Part shown: one piece after another, positions 1-7,971 of the stretch | Position numbering within the stretch: the first letter of the stretch is position 1 | Layout of the letters: each line of letters starts with the position of its first letter | Made by a program: the position numbers and the translations under genes | Assembly: GCA_016195815.1 (NCBI GenBank) | Contig: JACPYX010000001.1 | Coordinates: forward strand, 109,955-173,954 | Reading direction: 5' to 3' | DNA length: 64,000 nucleotides | DNA from: Chloroflexota bacterium | GTDB taxonomy: Bacteria; Chloroflexota; Anaerolineae; Anaerolineales; Villigracilaceae | The notes under the pieces: generated by a model | The model's database searches: none | What the model was told of the DNA's origin: nothing | Seen by the model: the letters and a program-made list of their open reading frames with translations, nothing else

Positions 1-1083
1 CGGTTGGGCAATTCCATAGCCGATCACGAACAAGAACTGCACAAGCGGATTCATCTTTGAAAATATATTCTGTATCTGGCCTGAACCGCGCTCGAGCAGA
101 TAGATAACATATTTGACCGAATCGCGAATCCAGTTCAAGATCACACCGACGGGCGAGCCGCCGCCAAAATCATGCTGACGGCTGAGGCTCCATGCCAGCA
201 ACAACACGCCGACAAGGAACACGCCTCCCACTCCGACCAAAACCTGCCACGGCAGGCGGGCCTTTTCTCCCCTCAGCCACAACCAGCCGCCGAACAGAAC
301 CAGTAACGCCAACGCCATCGCCGGGGAGACGAGCAGCAAGCCTGCGATGCCAATTCCGAGCCAAAGCCAAACACTTTTATTTTTCTCGCCCGACTCGCTT
401 TGTTTCAGCCAATTGGCAAACCCCCAAAAGGCAATTGCGATGAACGTCAGCAGAAAAGGCTCGCGCATCTGCGCCCCGCCCGTCAACACGGACTCTGGAT
501 AGAGAACGAAAAGCCACGAGGAAACAGCGGCCAGCTTTCCGTCCCAGAGAAGGCGCGTGGATTTATAGAAAAATGGCACACCCAAAGCGGCGGTCAAAGC
601 CGCCAGCGTGAGAACCAGCAACGGGCGCTGGACATCCGGCGACAAATAACGATACATGAACGCGCTCAACGCCAGCAGTCCGCCATATTGATCGGCCGCG
701 TAAGATTTATCGAACGCCGACCAAAGCGGCTTGTTCGAACTCGCCAGCCCCCAAGCCTGGTCGTCGCGGCGATGCGCGTCGGTGAATATATAACCGGCTT
801 TATCGTCTGGCACATCATAGCCATTAACTGGCAGGGCAAAATAAACAGCCATACCGGCCGCGAGGCGAAGGATGAACGCCAGAGCCGTCATCCAGGCCAG
901 GGCCTTGCCGCCGCCCCAACGCCAGGCGGCCACAAGAGCAGATAAGCCAACTAATAACAAAAGCGAGAAGCCAAACAAACCAATCCAATAGATTCCGTCC
1001 TGCAGGGCGGCCAATCCGGCGCCGGCAATGAAAGCAGTTGGAATAATAAAAAAGAAATCTTTTGTGAAAATATATTTGTTCAT
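1..1083 (-). CDS. Membrane glycosyltransferase-like protein, partial (C-terminus off left edge)
   Basis: Reading frame open from the ATG at 1083 to the window edge (361 codons), absent from the ORF track because it has no stop inside the window. The translation starts MNKYIFTKDFFF and is dominated by hydrophobic segments (about nine) separated by short charged loops, with an extracytoplasmic loop containing DDKAGYIFTDAH and YAADQYGG soon after the second or third helix. This layout resembles GT39/PMT- or O-antigen-type polyprenyl-sugar-dependent glycosyltransferases, but no diagnostic motif is certain. Its ATG overlaps the stop of the upstream GT4 gene (ATGA), so the two are translationally coupled and probably act together in envelope glycan or exopolysaccharide synthesis. 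Family assignment is inference; coding status is secure. Confidence 0.75.
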   Translation of the reverse strand, partial: MNKYIFTKDFFFIIPTAFIAGAGLAALQDGIYWIGLFGFSLLLLVGLSALVAAWRWGGGKALAWMTALAFILRLAAGMAVYFALPVNGYDVPDDKAGYIFTDAHRRDDQAWGLASSNKPLWSAFDKSYAADQYGGLLALSAFMYRYLSPDVQRPLLVLTLAALTAALGVPFFYKSTRLLWDGKLAAVSSWLFVLYPESVLTGGAQMREPFLLTFIAIAFWGFANWLKQSESGEKNKSVWLWLGIGIAGLLLVSPAMALALLVLFGGWLWLRGEKARLPWQVLVGVGGVFLVGVLLLAWSLSRQHDFGGGSPVGVILNWIRDSVKYVIYLLERGSGQIQNIFSKMNPLVQFLFVIGYGIAQP

Positions 1084-2207
1084 GACATGTTTTCCAAAGC
1101 GCGTTGCGCGCGCGCAAGCCAGGTATATTTCCCGATGGCGCGCCGCGCATTTGCCGCCAGCGTTGCGCGCCGTTTTTCATCAGACAATAGTTTTTTGACC
1201 GCGGATGTCCATGCGCTCACGTCGCCTGGCTCACAAAAAACGGCGCGCGTCTCATCCAACACTTCGCGGATCACGGGCAGGTCAGCGGTGATCATCGGGC
1301 GGCCGGCGGCCATGTACTCAAACATTTTCATCGGGTTGATCACCTCGGCAATATTCTGCCCGCTGCTGGCAGAGATGGCGCGGCCATATGGCATCAACAA
1401 GACATCTGCCGCAGACTGATAAAGCGGCAGGCGCGAATTTTCAATGAAGCCGGTCAAGGTTACGTTCGATGCGCGCACCGCATTTAATTTTGCACGCCAT
1501 TCTTCAACCGCGTCCGGTGTGCCGCCGGCCCACAAAAAATTAACATCGGGCAAAGCGCGCGCCAACTCGAACAGCAGATCCATGCCGCGGCCGGCGTAGA
1601 AATGCCCGCTGAATCCAACGGTCAAACCGTCTTTCAGATTCAATTGGCGGCGCGCTTCGGCGGGAGCTGGCAGATTTGCGTATCGGTCGAGGTCAACGCC
1701 GTTCGGGGCCGCCTGCACCGCCTCGTCCGGGAACTGGAGGCGGGTTGACCGTTCGAGGGCCTTTCTCAACGCCTGAGTCGTGACTAACATCCGCTTGTGC
1801 CCGCGGCTCATCCAAAACTGACGAAGCCACCACGCGCCGAATCGTCCGGCGGTATCCGCGTGCATTTCCAGCACAACGGGATAGCCGCTCCACAATCCGA
1901 ACGCGGCCGATTGCGGGAGCCAGGTGTAAATTAAATCGGCTTTGAACTTTCGCGCGGCGGACTGAGCATACCATATAAAATCAAAACGCTTGAATGCGCG
2001 CAATGATGAGAGCCATGTGATCTGGAATGTGTTTCGTATTCCGTAATGCGTAAGGAGCGCGGCAGGCAAAATGGGTTGAGTCTCGGCTGGAGCAAACACG
2101 CGCAGATCGTGACCAAGCTGTGCCAGCGCGTCGCAGACCTTCATGGCCTGGATCGAATTTGCCGTCAGCGACGGGATGCGGGAATTGGTAATGACTGCAA
2201 TTTTCAT
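1080..2207 (-). CDS. Glycosyltransferase family 4 (GT-B fold)
   Basis: 375 aa. The N-terminus MKIAVITNSRIPSLTANS, followed by a conserved region around NGVDLDRY, GFSGHFYAGRGMDLL and a late ISASSGQNIAEVINPMKMFEYMAAGRPMI segment, is typical of GT4 retaining glycosyltransferases: the last block is the nucleotide-sugar binding region with the EX7E-like arrangement. It is a cytosolic or membrane-associated enzyme moving a sugar from a nucleotide donor to a lipid-linked or glycan acceptor. Length is normal. The stop overlaps the start of the downstream membrane protein by 4 bp. No strong Shine-Dalgarno is seen before the ATG at 2207. Donor and acceptor cannot be told from sequence. Confidence 0.85.
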   Translation of the reverse strand: MKIAVITNSRIPSLTANSIQAMKVCDALAQLGHDLRVFAPAETQPILPAALLTHYGIRNTFQITWLSSLRAFKRFDFIWYAQSAARKFKADLIYTWLPQSAAFGLWSGYPVVLEMHADTAGRFGAWWLRQFWMSRGHKRMLVTTQALRKALERSTRLQFPDEAVQAAPNGVDLDRYANLPAPAEARRQLNLKDGLTVGFSGHFYAGRGMDLLFELARALPDVNFLWAGGTPDAVEEWRAKLNAVRASNVTLTGFIENSRLPLYQSAADVLLMPYGRAISASSGQNIAEVINPMKMFEYMAAGRPMITADLPVIREVLDETRAVFCEPGDVSAWTSAVKKLLSDEKRRATLAANARRAIGKYTWLARAQRALENMS

Positions 2208-2280
2208 CTATATATCTTTCGACACAAATATCTCGAATTGACGAATGGCGCGAAATTCGTCCATTGGTGCTGTTCGTATT

Positions 2281-3024
2281 TCAGGCCATCGCCGCGATCT
2301 CGATGTTTTGTTTTTCCAGCGCGGCGCGGATGAGACGCACATTTCCGGCGGCATGAACATGATCTCCGTGCAGGCACAAAGTGTCCGCCTTCACGCGCCG
2401 GCCCAAAAAATCGATTCCATTTTTTGCAAGGCTTACCGCGTGCGCCGTGACTTCATCCGGCGATTCGATGACGGCATTCGATTGTCGACGCGAGACCAAT
2501 GTACCATCAGGATTATATCTGCGGTCTGGGAATCCTTCGTTCGCCACGCGCAGGCCCGCATCCGCTCCCGCCTCGATCAGACTTGAACCGGCCAGCCCGA
2601 CCAGAATCAAATCCACGCTGAAAGCTTTTACCGCGCGTGCGATGGCATCCGCCAGCGAGCGGTCTTTCGCGGCCTGATTGTATAGCGCGCCGTGCGGCTT
2701 GACATGACGAAGCTCCGCGCCCTCCGCTTTTGCAAATGCGGCCAGCGCGCCGATTTGATAAAGCGTGAACGCTTCGGCCTCATCAGGAGAAAGATTCATC
2801 TCGCGCCGGCCAAAGCCCTGCAGATCCGGCCAGCCCGGATGCGCGCCGATTGCCACATGAAATTGTTTCGCAAGCCGAATCGTTTTCCGTATCACCTGCG
2901 GATCGCCTGCGTGGAATCCGCAGGCGATATTGGCAGACGTGATGAACGGCATGACGGCTTCATCGTCTCCAAGTTTGTATTGACCGAAACTTTCGCCCAT
3001 GTCGCAGTTGAGATCAATTTTCAT
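2281..3024 (-). CDS. pxpA: 5-oxoprolinase subunit A (LamB/YcsF family)
   Basis: 247 aa, the normal length. Opens with the family signature IDLNCDMGESFG, followed by the metal-site-like segment NIACGFHAGDP, then GAHPGWPDLQGFGRR and VKPHGALYN; all are hallmarks of the LamB/YcsF family. In the PxpABC complex PxpA performs the ATP-dependent opening of 5-oxoproline (pyroglutamate) to glutamate, removing a toxic by-product of glutamine and glutamate cyclisation. pxpC and pxpB lie directly upstream in the same direction, so all three subunits are present. TGGAG sits 6 nt before the ATG. A palindromic CATTGCGAG repeat fills the gap to pxpC. Confidence 0.93.
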   Translation of the reverse strand: MKIDLNCDMGESFGQYKLGDDEAVMPFITSANIACGFHAGDPQVIRKTIRLAKQFHVAIGAHPGWPDLQGFGRREMNLSPDEAEAFTLYQIGALAAFAKAEGAELRHVKPHGALYNQAAKDRSLADAIARAVKAFSVDLILVGLAGSSLIEAGADAGLRVANEGFPDRRYNPDGTLVSRRQSNAVIESPDEVTAHAVSLAKNGIDFLGRRVKADTLCLHGDHVHAAGNVRLIRAALEKQNIEIAAMA

Positions 3025-3033
3025 TTTGGCTCC

Positions 3034-3075
3034 ATGTCATTGCGAGCGGCGCCACCATCGCCCTCGCAATGACAT
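3034..3075. repeat. CATTGCGAG-type inverted repeat between pxpC and pxpA
   Basis: Two perfect 13-nt arms (ATGTCATTGCGAG and its complement) enclose a 16-nt GC-rich loop. The same family recurs at 60304-60383, upstream of leuB. It lies in the short gap between two operon genes and overlaps the first base of the pxpC stop; it could form a hairpin in the mRNA between the two cistrons. Confidence 0.85.
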
Positions 3076-4040
3076 CATGAGTCTACAATACCATTCTTCA
3101 TCTTTTCCATCAACGCACGAAATTTCTCCTGCGCGGCTTCGACGGTCGTCGCGCGAAAACGAACGGAATCTTTCCCCGGCGCGCATTGCGCCAGCAAAGG
3201 CAAATCCGCGCTGATGACCGATGCAATCTTTGGATATCCGCCCGCCGTCGCGCAATCCGCCATCATCACAATCGGCTGGCCGTCCGCCGGGACCTGCACC
3301 GCGCCCGCCATCATCCCTTCGCTGGTGAGGTCCGCGCCGCCAATGTGATTCGAGCGCGGACCTTCCAACCTGTATCCCATTCTGTCGGACAAATGATTGA
3401 CTTTATAGGAACTCGATAAAAAAGTCTGAATGTTCTTTTCATCGAAGCGTTCTGTTTGCGGGCCGAGAATTACATCAACCATTGGATTCTCGTTATAAGC
3501 TGGGCGCGCTTCTTCAATTAAAGTTCGCGCCGCCAATTCGTCAAGAGCGCGCGCAGGTCTTCCGCTTCGCAAAACATCACCGGCTTGCAGTAATCGCCCG
3601 TCGAGTCCGCCGAAATGTCCGCGCAAATACGTTGAACGCGAACCCAGAACTGATTCGATTTCAAGCCCGCCCGCGAACGCCAGATACGCCCACATACCGA
3701 AGTCCGCTGTTCTTTGCGGAAAGCCGGATTTGTTCAATCGAATGGTCCAGCCTGCGCGCACAAAACACGAATCCCAAAGTGGAAATGTCCAGGTGAAAAC
3801 AGATAAAGAATATCCTGCGCCCGCCGCGGCGATCACGCAATCGTTCAGCGCGCGCAATTCGATCTCGCCCGCGCCGATTTCAAGCGCGGCGGCGTCCATC
3901 GAATTGCCAGCCAAAAGATTCGCGGCGCGAAATGCAAACGAGTCCATCGGTCCCGAGGCCGGCACGCCAAATCGTCTCCAGCCGGCGCGCCCCAAATCCT
4001 GGATCGTTGCAAATCCGCTTACATCTAAAACTTCAAACAT
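3075..4040 (-). CDS. pxpC: 5-oxoprolinase subunit C (KipA/biotin-dependent carboxyltransferase-like)
   Basis: 321 aa. The start FEVLDVSGFATIQDLGR and the segment GVPASGPMDSFAFRAANLLAGN are the classical N-terminus of the KipA/PxpC family (shared with urea amidolyase subdomains); later SDRMGYRLEGP and ADLTSEGMMAGAVQVPADGQPIVMMAD complete the signature. It works with PxpB and PxpA in ATP-dependent hydrolysis of 5-oxoproline. The start overlaps the end of pxpB by 8 bp, showing translational coupling. Length is as expected for the family. Confidence 0.93.
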   Translation of the reverse strand: MFEVLDVSGFATIQDLGRAGWRRFGVPASGPMDSFAFRAANLLAGNSMDAAALEIGAGEIELRALNDCVIAAAGAGYSLSVFTWTFPLWDSCFVRAGWTIRLNKSGFPQRTADFGMWAYLAFAGGLEIESVLGSRSTYLRGHFGGLDGRLLQAGDVLRSGRPARALDELAARTLIEEARPAYNENPMVDVILGPQTERFDEKNIQTFLSSSYKVNHLSDRMGYRLEGPRSNHIGGADLTSEGMMAGAVQVPADGQPIVMMADCATAGGYPKIASVISADLPLLAQCAPGKDSVRFRATTVEAAQEKFRALMEKMKNGIVDS

Positions 4041-4683
4041 CCGCCGCCTCGATCACGAATCGCACGAGATCGCCGGGAGAAAATAAAAAGGGCGGATCAG
4101 ATTTCAGGTCGAAAAGCCGGCTCGAGGTCCGGCCAATGATGCGCCAGCCGCCTGGAGAATCAATGGGGTAAATTCCCGTCTGCGCGCCGGCGATCCCAAC
4201 CGATCCCGCGCTCACGCGCGTGCGCGGCGTTTCGAGCCGCGGCGTCGCAATCGCGTCGTCGAGTTTGCCCATGTACGCGAAGCCCGGCGTGAAGCCCATC
4301 ATGTAGACGGTGTATTCGCGGCCGGCGTGGATGTTGACGACTTCGCGGGCGCGGATGCGATGATAGGCCGCGACAAAATCCAAATCTTCGCCGCCGTATC
4401 GCACCGGGACCTGGATGCGGCGCGGCTTGCGAGTTGCATTTGATTCAACCCGATCCATTTGCGCGCCGACCCACGCTGAAACTTGCGCGTACGTCAACGC
4501 GAGCGGATCATAATGAACGAGCAACGCCGCATAGGCCGGGACAGTTTCGATCACGCCCGCAATTCGATTCGCAGATAAAAGCGCGTCCAAAACCTGGACG
4601 CGTTGATTGATGACAGGGTCAATTTCATCGCCGAACTTAACGAGCAAAGCCGAATCGCCGAACGGAACGAGGCTTGCTTTCAT
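4033..4683 (-). CDS. pxpB: 5-oxoprolinase subunit B (KipI/PxpB family)
   Basis: 216 aa. PFGDSALLVKFG at the N-terminus, a central PVRYGGEDLDFVAAYH and the C-terminal signature YMMGFTPGFAYMGKLD plus IYPIDSPGGWRIIGRT are diagnostic of the allophanate hydrolase subunit 1/KipI family. In B. subtilis the homologue KipI was first described as a histidine kinase inhibitor, but together with PxpA and PxpC it is a 5-oxoprolinase subunit. The ATG at 4683 overlaps the stop of the RNA methyltransferase gene (ATGA), so the likely operon is rlmD/trmA-like, pxpB, pxpC, pxpA. Confidence 0.93.
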   Translation of the reverse strand: MKASLVPFGDSALLVKFGDEIDPVINQRVQVLDALLSANRIAGVIETVPAYAALLVHYDPLALTYAQVSAWVGAQMDRVESNATRKPRRIQVPVRYGGEDLDFVAAYHRIRAREVVNIHAGREYTVYMMGFTPGFAYMGKLDDAIATPRLETPRTRVSAGSVGIAGAQTGIYPIDSPGGWRIIGRTSSRLFDLKSDPPFLFSPGDLVRFVIEAADV

Positions 4684-5930
4684 TTTTCAAACAGGCTGAT
4701 GCTTTCGATGTGATAGGTTTGCGGAAAAAGATCGAACGGCGTGACATCCATAAGTTTATAGCCGCCATTGATCAAGCGCGCCGCGTCGCGCGCCAGCGTG
4801 GACGGATCGCACGAGACATACGCGATCACTTTTGGATTCAATTTGAGGATGGCATCCAGCGCTTGCTTCTCCAGGCCCGCACGCGGCGGATCAACGAGAA
4901 TAATATCGGGCTTTAATTTCAAGGCGGGCAAAACGTTTTCTGCCAGATCTTCGTACAGTTCGACGTTATCAAACTCGTCGAGGTTAACCGCGAAATCTTC
5001 GCAGGCCGAAGCCGACGATTCGATCCCGATCAGTTGTTTGCATTTCGGCGCAAGGAACGCACTGAACAATCCTGCGCCGCAATAAACATCGAGGACGGTG
5101 GATTGGGAAATCGGCAATCGGTTGAGAAGATGCCGAACCATTTTCTCCGCCATGGCCGTGTTGACTTGAAAGAACGACGCCGCCAAAACATGAAACTCGC
5201 GGTCCAAAACTTTGATTATGATGTGGTCGTCGCCTGCGATGACAACCACGCTGTCTTCAAAAACATGCGATATTGAAACATCCGCCTCGATGTCAATCTC
5301 AGGCGTTTCGGGCGAATCAGATTCGAGAACAAGCATTAATTCATCATCCGTCCCCGTGCGGAGCGAGACGCGTTCGATATTGGTATCCGCTTCAAATTCA
5401 ATCTGCGGCCAAAAGGCATTGATGGACGCTTCGGGTAAATGGCATTCGGTGATGGGGATTATCGCCTCACCCCTGCGCCCCTGTCCCAAATCGGGGAGAG
5501 GGGAAACGAATCCCAATTTTCCATCCTCCGTCAAATGAAATTGTATATGGTTGCGATAATTCCACTCACTCGGACTCGCCACCGCCGCCTTGACTGGCGG
5601 ATTCTCGATCCTGCCAATTCTCTGCAATTGATCGCGCAGAATATCGGCCTTGACTTTCAATTGCATCTCGTAAGGCATGTGCTGGTAATGACATCCGCCG
5701 CACCAGCCAAAATGTTTACAGCGCGGCGCAATTCTCTGCGGCGAAGCCTGCAAAATTTCAACGATCTCACCGCGCGCGAAGCCGCGCTTCTCCTCCGTCA
5801 ACCGGACGCGCACGCGCTCGCCCGGCAGTCCGAACGGGACAAAAACGGCGCGTGAATCGGGAAGCCGTCCCAACGCGTCGCCGCCATAGGTCAGGGTTGT
5901 GAGCGTGAGTTCGTAAGTCTGCGGATCCAC
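4680..5930 (-). CDS. Class I SAM-dependent RNA (uracil-C5) methyltransferase, TrmA/RlmCD (RumA) family
   Basis: N-terminal TRAM domain (ELTLTTLTYGGDALGRL...VFVPFGLPGERV), a CxxxxxCGGCxxQ-type cluster CKHFGWCGGCHYQH that binds a 4Fe-4S cluster, the SAM site DVYCGAGLFSAFLAP, and the catalytic segment ILVDPPRAGLEK...VSCDPSTLARD. These mark a 5-methyluridine methyltransferase of 23S rRNA or tRNA; which RNA cannot be decided. The track ORF begins at a GTG at 6011, but its first 27 codons (...ITHYVF...) read through an intergenic repeat; I prefer the GTG at 5930, preceded by AAAAGG. A second repeat-like in-frame insertion, PLPDLGQGRRGE, lies where family members are shorter. Confidence 0.9.
   Translation of the reverse strand: MDPQTYELTLTTLTYGGDALGRLPDSRAVFVPFGLPGERVRVRLTEEKRGFARGEIVEILQASPQRIAPRCKHFGWCGGCHYQHMPYEMQLKVKADILRDQLQRIGRIENPPVKAAVASPSEWNYRNHIQFHLTEDGKLGFVSPLPDLGQGRRGEAIIPITECHLPEASINAFWPQIEFEADTNIERVSLRTGTDDELMLVLESDSPETPEIDIEADVSISHVFEDSVVVIAGDDHIIIKVLDREFHVLAASFFQVNTAMAEKMVRHLLNRLPISQSTVLDVYCGAGLFSAFLAPKCKQLIGIESSASACEDFAVNLDEFDNVELYEDLAENVLPALKLKPDIILVDPPRAGLEKQALDAILKLNPKVIAYVSCDPSTLARDAARLINGGYKLMDVTPFDLFPQTYHIESISLFEK
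5464..5520 (-). repeat. Repeat-derived in-frame insertion in the RNA methyltransferase gene
   Basis: On the minus strand the sequence runs CCCCTCTCCCCGATTTGGG followed by ACAGGGG and GGGGTGAGG. It is a degenerate copy of the same palindrome-plus-GGGGTGAGG repeat seen in the LLM oxidoreductase gene at 8982-9021. It is translated as PLPDLGQGRRGE between the conserved 'dGKLGF' strand and the 'ECHLPE' segment, so the reading frame has been kept. Confidence 0.6.
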
Positions 5931-6048
5931 ATAAACCTTTTGAAAAACATAATGCGTAATTCGTAAAACGTACACCTGCCCTGCGTGCAAATGCAGGGAA
6001 GTGCGCTCCACGAATTACGCATCTTCGAATTTCGAATATGAATATGGT

Positions 6049-6222
6049 TTATTTGATGAAGAACGAAAGAACGATCAGGATCACGAAGAAACTGCCAGCC
6101 AATATCCCGATGCGGCCGAGGTCTCGTTTGGTCTGTGTGTAATCGGGGTTGAATTCGGTTGGGCGCGGCGCATTCACAAAAGCTGCAGACCTGCCCACCT
6201 GTCGTCTATTTTTCTTTGCCAT
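6049..6222 (-). CDS. Small single-pass membrane protein, 57 aa (not in ORF track)
   Basis: An ATG at 6222 preceded by AAAAGGAG (7-nt spacing) opens a 57-codon frame. A basic N-terminus (MAKKNRRQVGRSAAF) and a middle segment with EFNPDYTQTKRDLGR are followed by one C-terminal transmembrane helix (GILAGSFFVILIVLSFF) ending in IK and a TAA. The gene lies between the RNA methyltransferase and sortase genes in the same direction. The good ribosome binding site, charge pattern and helix support a real gene. Function unknown; similar short tail-anchored proteins are frequent in this type of genome, but I recognise no family. Confidence 0.7.
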   Translation of the reverse strand: MAKKNRRQVGRSAAFVNAPRPTEFNPDYTQTKRDLGRIGILAGSFFVILIVLSFFIK

Positions 6223-6319
6223 AAGAATCTCCTTTTAATTTCGTTTCAAACTTGCAATCCACAGATGATGCAGATTATACGGGTCTTTTCTGCCGCGGAA
6301 TCTGCGTAACCTGCGGATA

Positions 6320-7222
6320 TTAATTTTGTAACCGCGCAAAAACCACAATACGCTGGTTATCAATCAGGTATGGATAACAGGATATCAACGTCACGGTCGG
6401 CGCGCCGGTGGACGCCATCACTTCCACCGCGGTCGGTTCAACCACTTGCGTACGGTCTACAATGTAAACGTACTGGCGCTGCTGCGTGTACAAGATCACC
6501 TGGTCGCCCGGCTGAAGTTTATCCAGATAACGAAACAACTCGCCATACACGTCATTGTGCGCCGAAAGCACCACGTTGCCTGACTGTCCCGGATCCGCCG
6601 AACCGATGAGTTGTCCCACGCCCTTCTTCAACTGCTCCCAGCCAACGCCCTGCACCACCGGCGCGTCAATCTGGATCGCCGGGATTTGAATCCGAATCGC
6701 CTGCTCAATGCTTGGCGTGGGCGCGGGGATGTTCGCCAGCGACTGCACCATTGGCCGCAAATTTTCGGGAATCTCGGCATCGTTCGGCCGCGTGTTGCCT
6801 TGCGCGTCGGGAGGCGTATGACCGGATGGCAGGACAACCGCCATGACCAGCGGTGTGGGCGTCGGCGTGACGGGATTCAAAGCCGCAGCGACTTCTTTAT
6901 TCAAATCGCGCAACATGCCGAGACCGCTGAGCAGGACGCCGGCCAGTCCGATCACTGCAAAAACTTCGATGGCAAACAGAAGCCTATCCAGCATACGCCG
7001 CCGCTTCGTTTCCGGGACCTGAAGCGGCTCACTGCTTTCATCGGGCGTATCCACCACCCGTGCAAACTCCAGCCCATCGGCCGCATCCGGCGCGACCGTG
7101 AGCACGCGTCCGGTCTGGCGAAAATGTTCCAGTCGTTCGCGTCGCACGCCGCGGCGCTTTTCGATCAAGAGTCGCCGCAATTCATCAACAGAAAAATCTT
7201 GAGGTGCTTTGCGTCTGGCCAT
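6320..7222 (-). CDS. Sortase (class D/E-like), membrane-anchored
   Basis: 300 aa. A basic cytoplasmic N-terminal region (about 90 residues) precedes one transmembrane helix (LLFAIEVFAVIGLAGVLLSG), a Thr/Pro-rich linker and a C-terminal sortase beta-barrel. Catalytic residues are visible: His in LSAHND (about residue 220), Cys in TLISCYP (about 280) and Arg in NQRIVVFARL near the end. Sortases cut a C-terminal sorting motif and join the protein to an acceptor outside the membrane. No LPxTG-type substrate is found in this window. The ATG follows a perfect TATAAT by 10 nt with no Shine-Dalgarno, so the mRNA is probably almost leaderless. Confidence 0.88.
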   Translation of the reverse strand: MARRKAPQDFSVDELRRLLIEKRRGVRRERLEHFRQTGRVLTVAPDAADGLEFARVVDTPDESSEPLQVPETKRRRMLDRLLFAIEVFAVIGLAGVLLSGLGMLRDLNKEVAAALNPVTPTPTPLVMAVVLPSGHTPPDAQGNTRPNDAEIPENLRPMVQSLANIPAPTPSIEQAIRIQIPAIQIDAPVVQGVGWEQLKKGVGQLIGSADPGQSGNVVLSAHNDVYGELFRYLDKLQPGDQVILYTQQRQYVYIVDRTQVVEPTAVEVMASTGAPTVTLISCYPYLIDNQRIVVFARLQN

Positions 7223-7232
7223 CGCACGGGCG

Positions 7233-7238
7233 ATTATA
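7233..7238 (-). promoter_or_regulatory. -10 element of the sortase gene
   Basis: A perfect TATAAT on the minus strand ends 10 nt before the ATG of the sortase gene. Transcription would start only a few bases before the start codon, which also lacks a Shine-Dalgarno sequence. Confidence 0.6.
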
Positions 7239-7256
7239 CCGCGCTAATTTGCGCGC

Positions 7257-7286
7257 TTGGCGGTTTAGAAAAATCAAACGTATAAT
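7257..7286 (+). promoter_or_regulatory. Promoter of the thioesterase gene (near-leaderless)
   Basis: TTGGCG, 18 nt, then a perfect TATAAT that ends 6 nt before the ATG at 7293. The expected transcription start coincides with the start codon. It is divergent from the sortase promoter. Confidence 0.65.
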
Positions 7287-7292
7287 CGGCGC

Positions 7293-7712
7293 ATGTCTGA
7301 ATACAAATTCTTTCATCCCACCGAAGTCCGCTACGGCGATCTCGACCCGCAGGGACATGTCAACAACGCCAAGTATCTGACTTATTTCGAGCAGGCGCGC
7401 GTCTACTATCTCATTCATCTCGGCCTATTTGGCAAGGACCAATCCTTCATGGACATCGGCCTTATCGTCGCCGACGTTCACATTGCTTACCACGCCCCCA
7501 CACATTACGGCGACGAGATCAAAACCGGCGTGCGGACGAAGAAGATCGGCGGCAAATCCATCATCATGGAGCAAAGTGTTGTTGATACCAAGACCGGCGC
7601 GGAAATGGCAAAAGGCGAAGTGGTGATGGTGGCGTTTGATTACCGCGCGCAGAAGACGATCTCTGTGCCCGATGAATGGCGGAAGAAGATTTCCGAATTC
7701 GAGGGATTATGA
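7293..7712 (+). CDS. Acyl-CoA thioesterase, 4-hydroxybenzoyl-CoA thioesterase (hot-dog) family
   Basis: 139 aa, a single hot-dog domain. The active-site region VRYGDLDPQGHVNNAKYLTYFEQAR contains the conserved Asp and the 'GHVNN' helix start typical of the YbgC/FadM/4HBT group, and the central strand motif GDEIKTGVRTKKIGGKS follows. It hydrolyses acyl-CoA or acyl-ACP thioesters in the cytosol; the acyl group cannot be predicted. Divergent from the sortase gene with its own promoter and probably leaderless. The following 259 nt up to the peroxiredoxin gene hold no convincing gene. Confidence 0.88.
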   Translation: MSEYKFFHPTEVRYGDLDPQGHVNNAKYLTYFEQARVYYLIHLGLFGKDQSFMDIGLIVADVHIAYHAPTHYGDEIKTGVRTKKIGGKSIIMEQSVVDTKTGAEMAKGEVVMVAFDYRAQKTISVPDEWRKKISEFEGL

Positions 7713-7971
7713 AATCAAAAGTCGAAAAACGCTCACCTTGAAGGAAAAGCCGCTTCGTTATGCAGGCCAATCTCTCGACGATCAGATTCTGGATAAACGA
7801 GATGAGAATATCGAAAAGGAACTTTCCAATTTCAAGTAGCTAAAACTTTCGCGCACACGCAAAGGCGCGCTGATTGCCGAGACAAATTGGATTTGTGCCC
7901 GCCTGTTTTCAAAGTAATTAAGCGCTGTTCTCCGTCGTCTTGGGAAAAGATCAAATTCTAGGAAAGCAAAC

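Noticed and set aside
400-945. 181-aa plus-strand ORF
   Set aside because: It is a shadow of the minus-strand membrane protein open at the left edge; the composition (Arg/Gln-rich) is that of an antisense frame.
7636-7839. 67-aa ORF after the thioesterase gene
   Set aside because: Mostly an out-of-frame part of the thioesterase gene; the tail (...SLDDQILDKRDENIEKELSNFK) may be a gene relic but has no start of its own.
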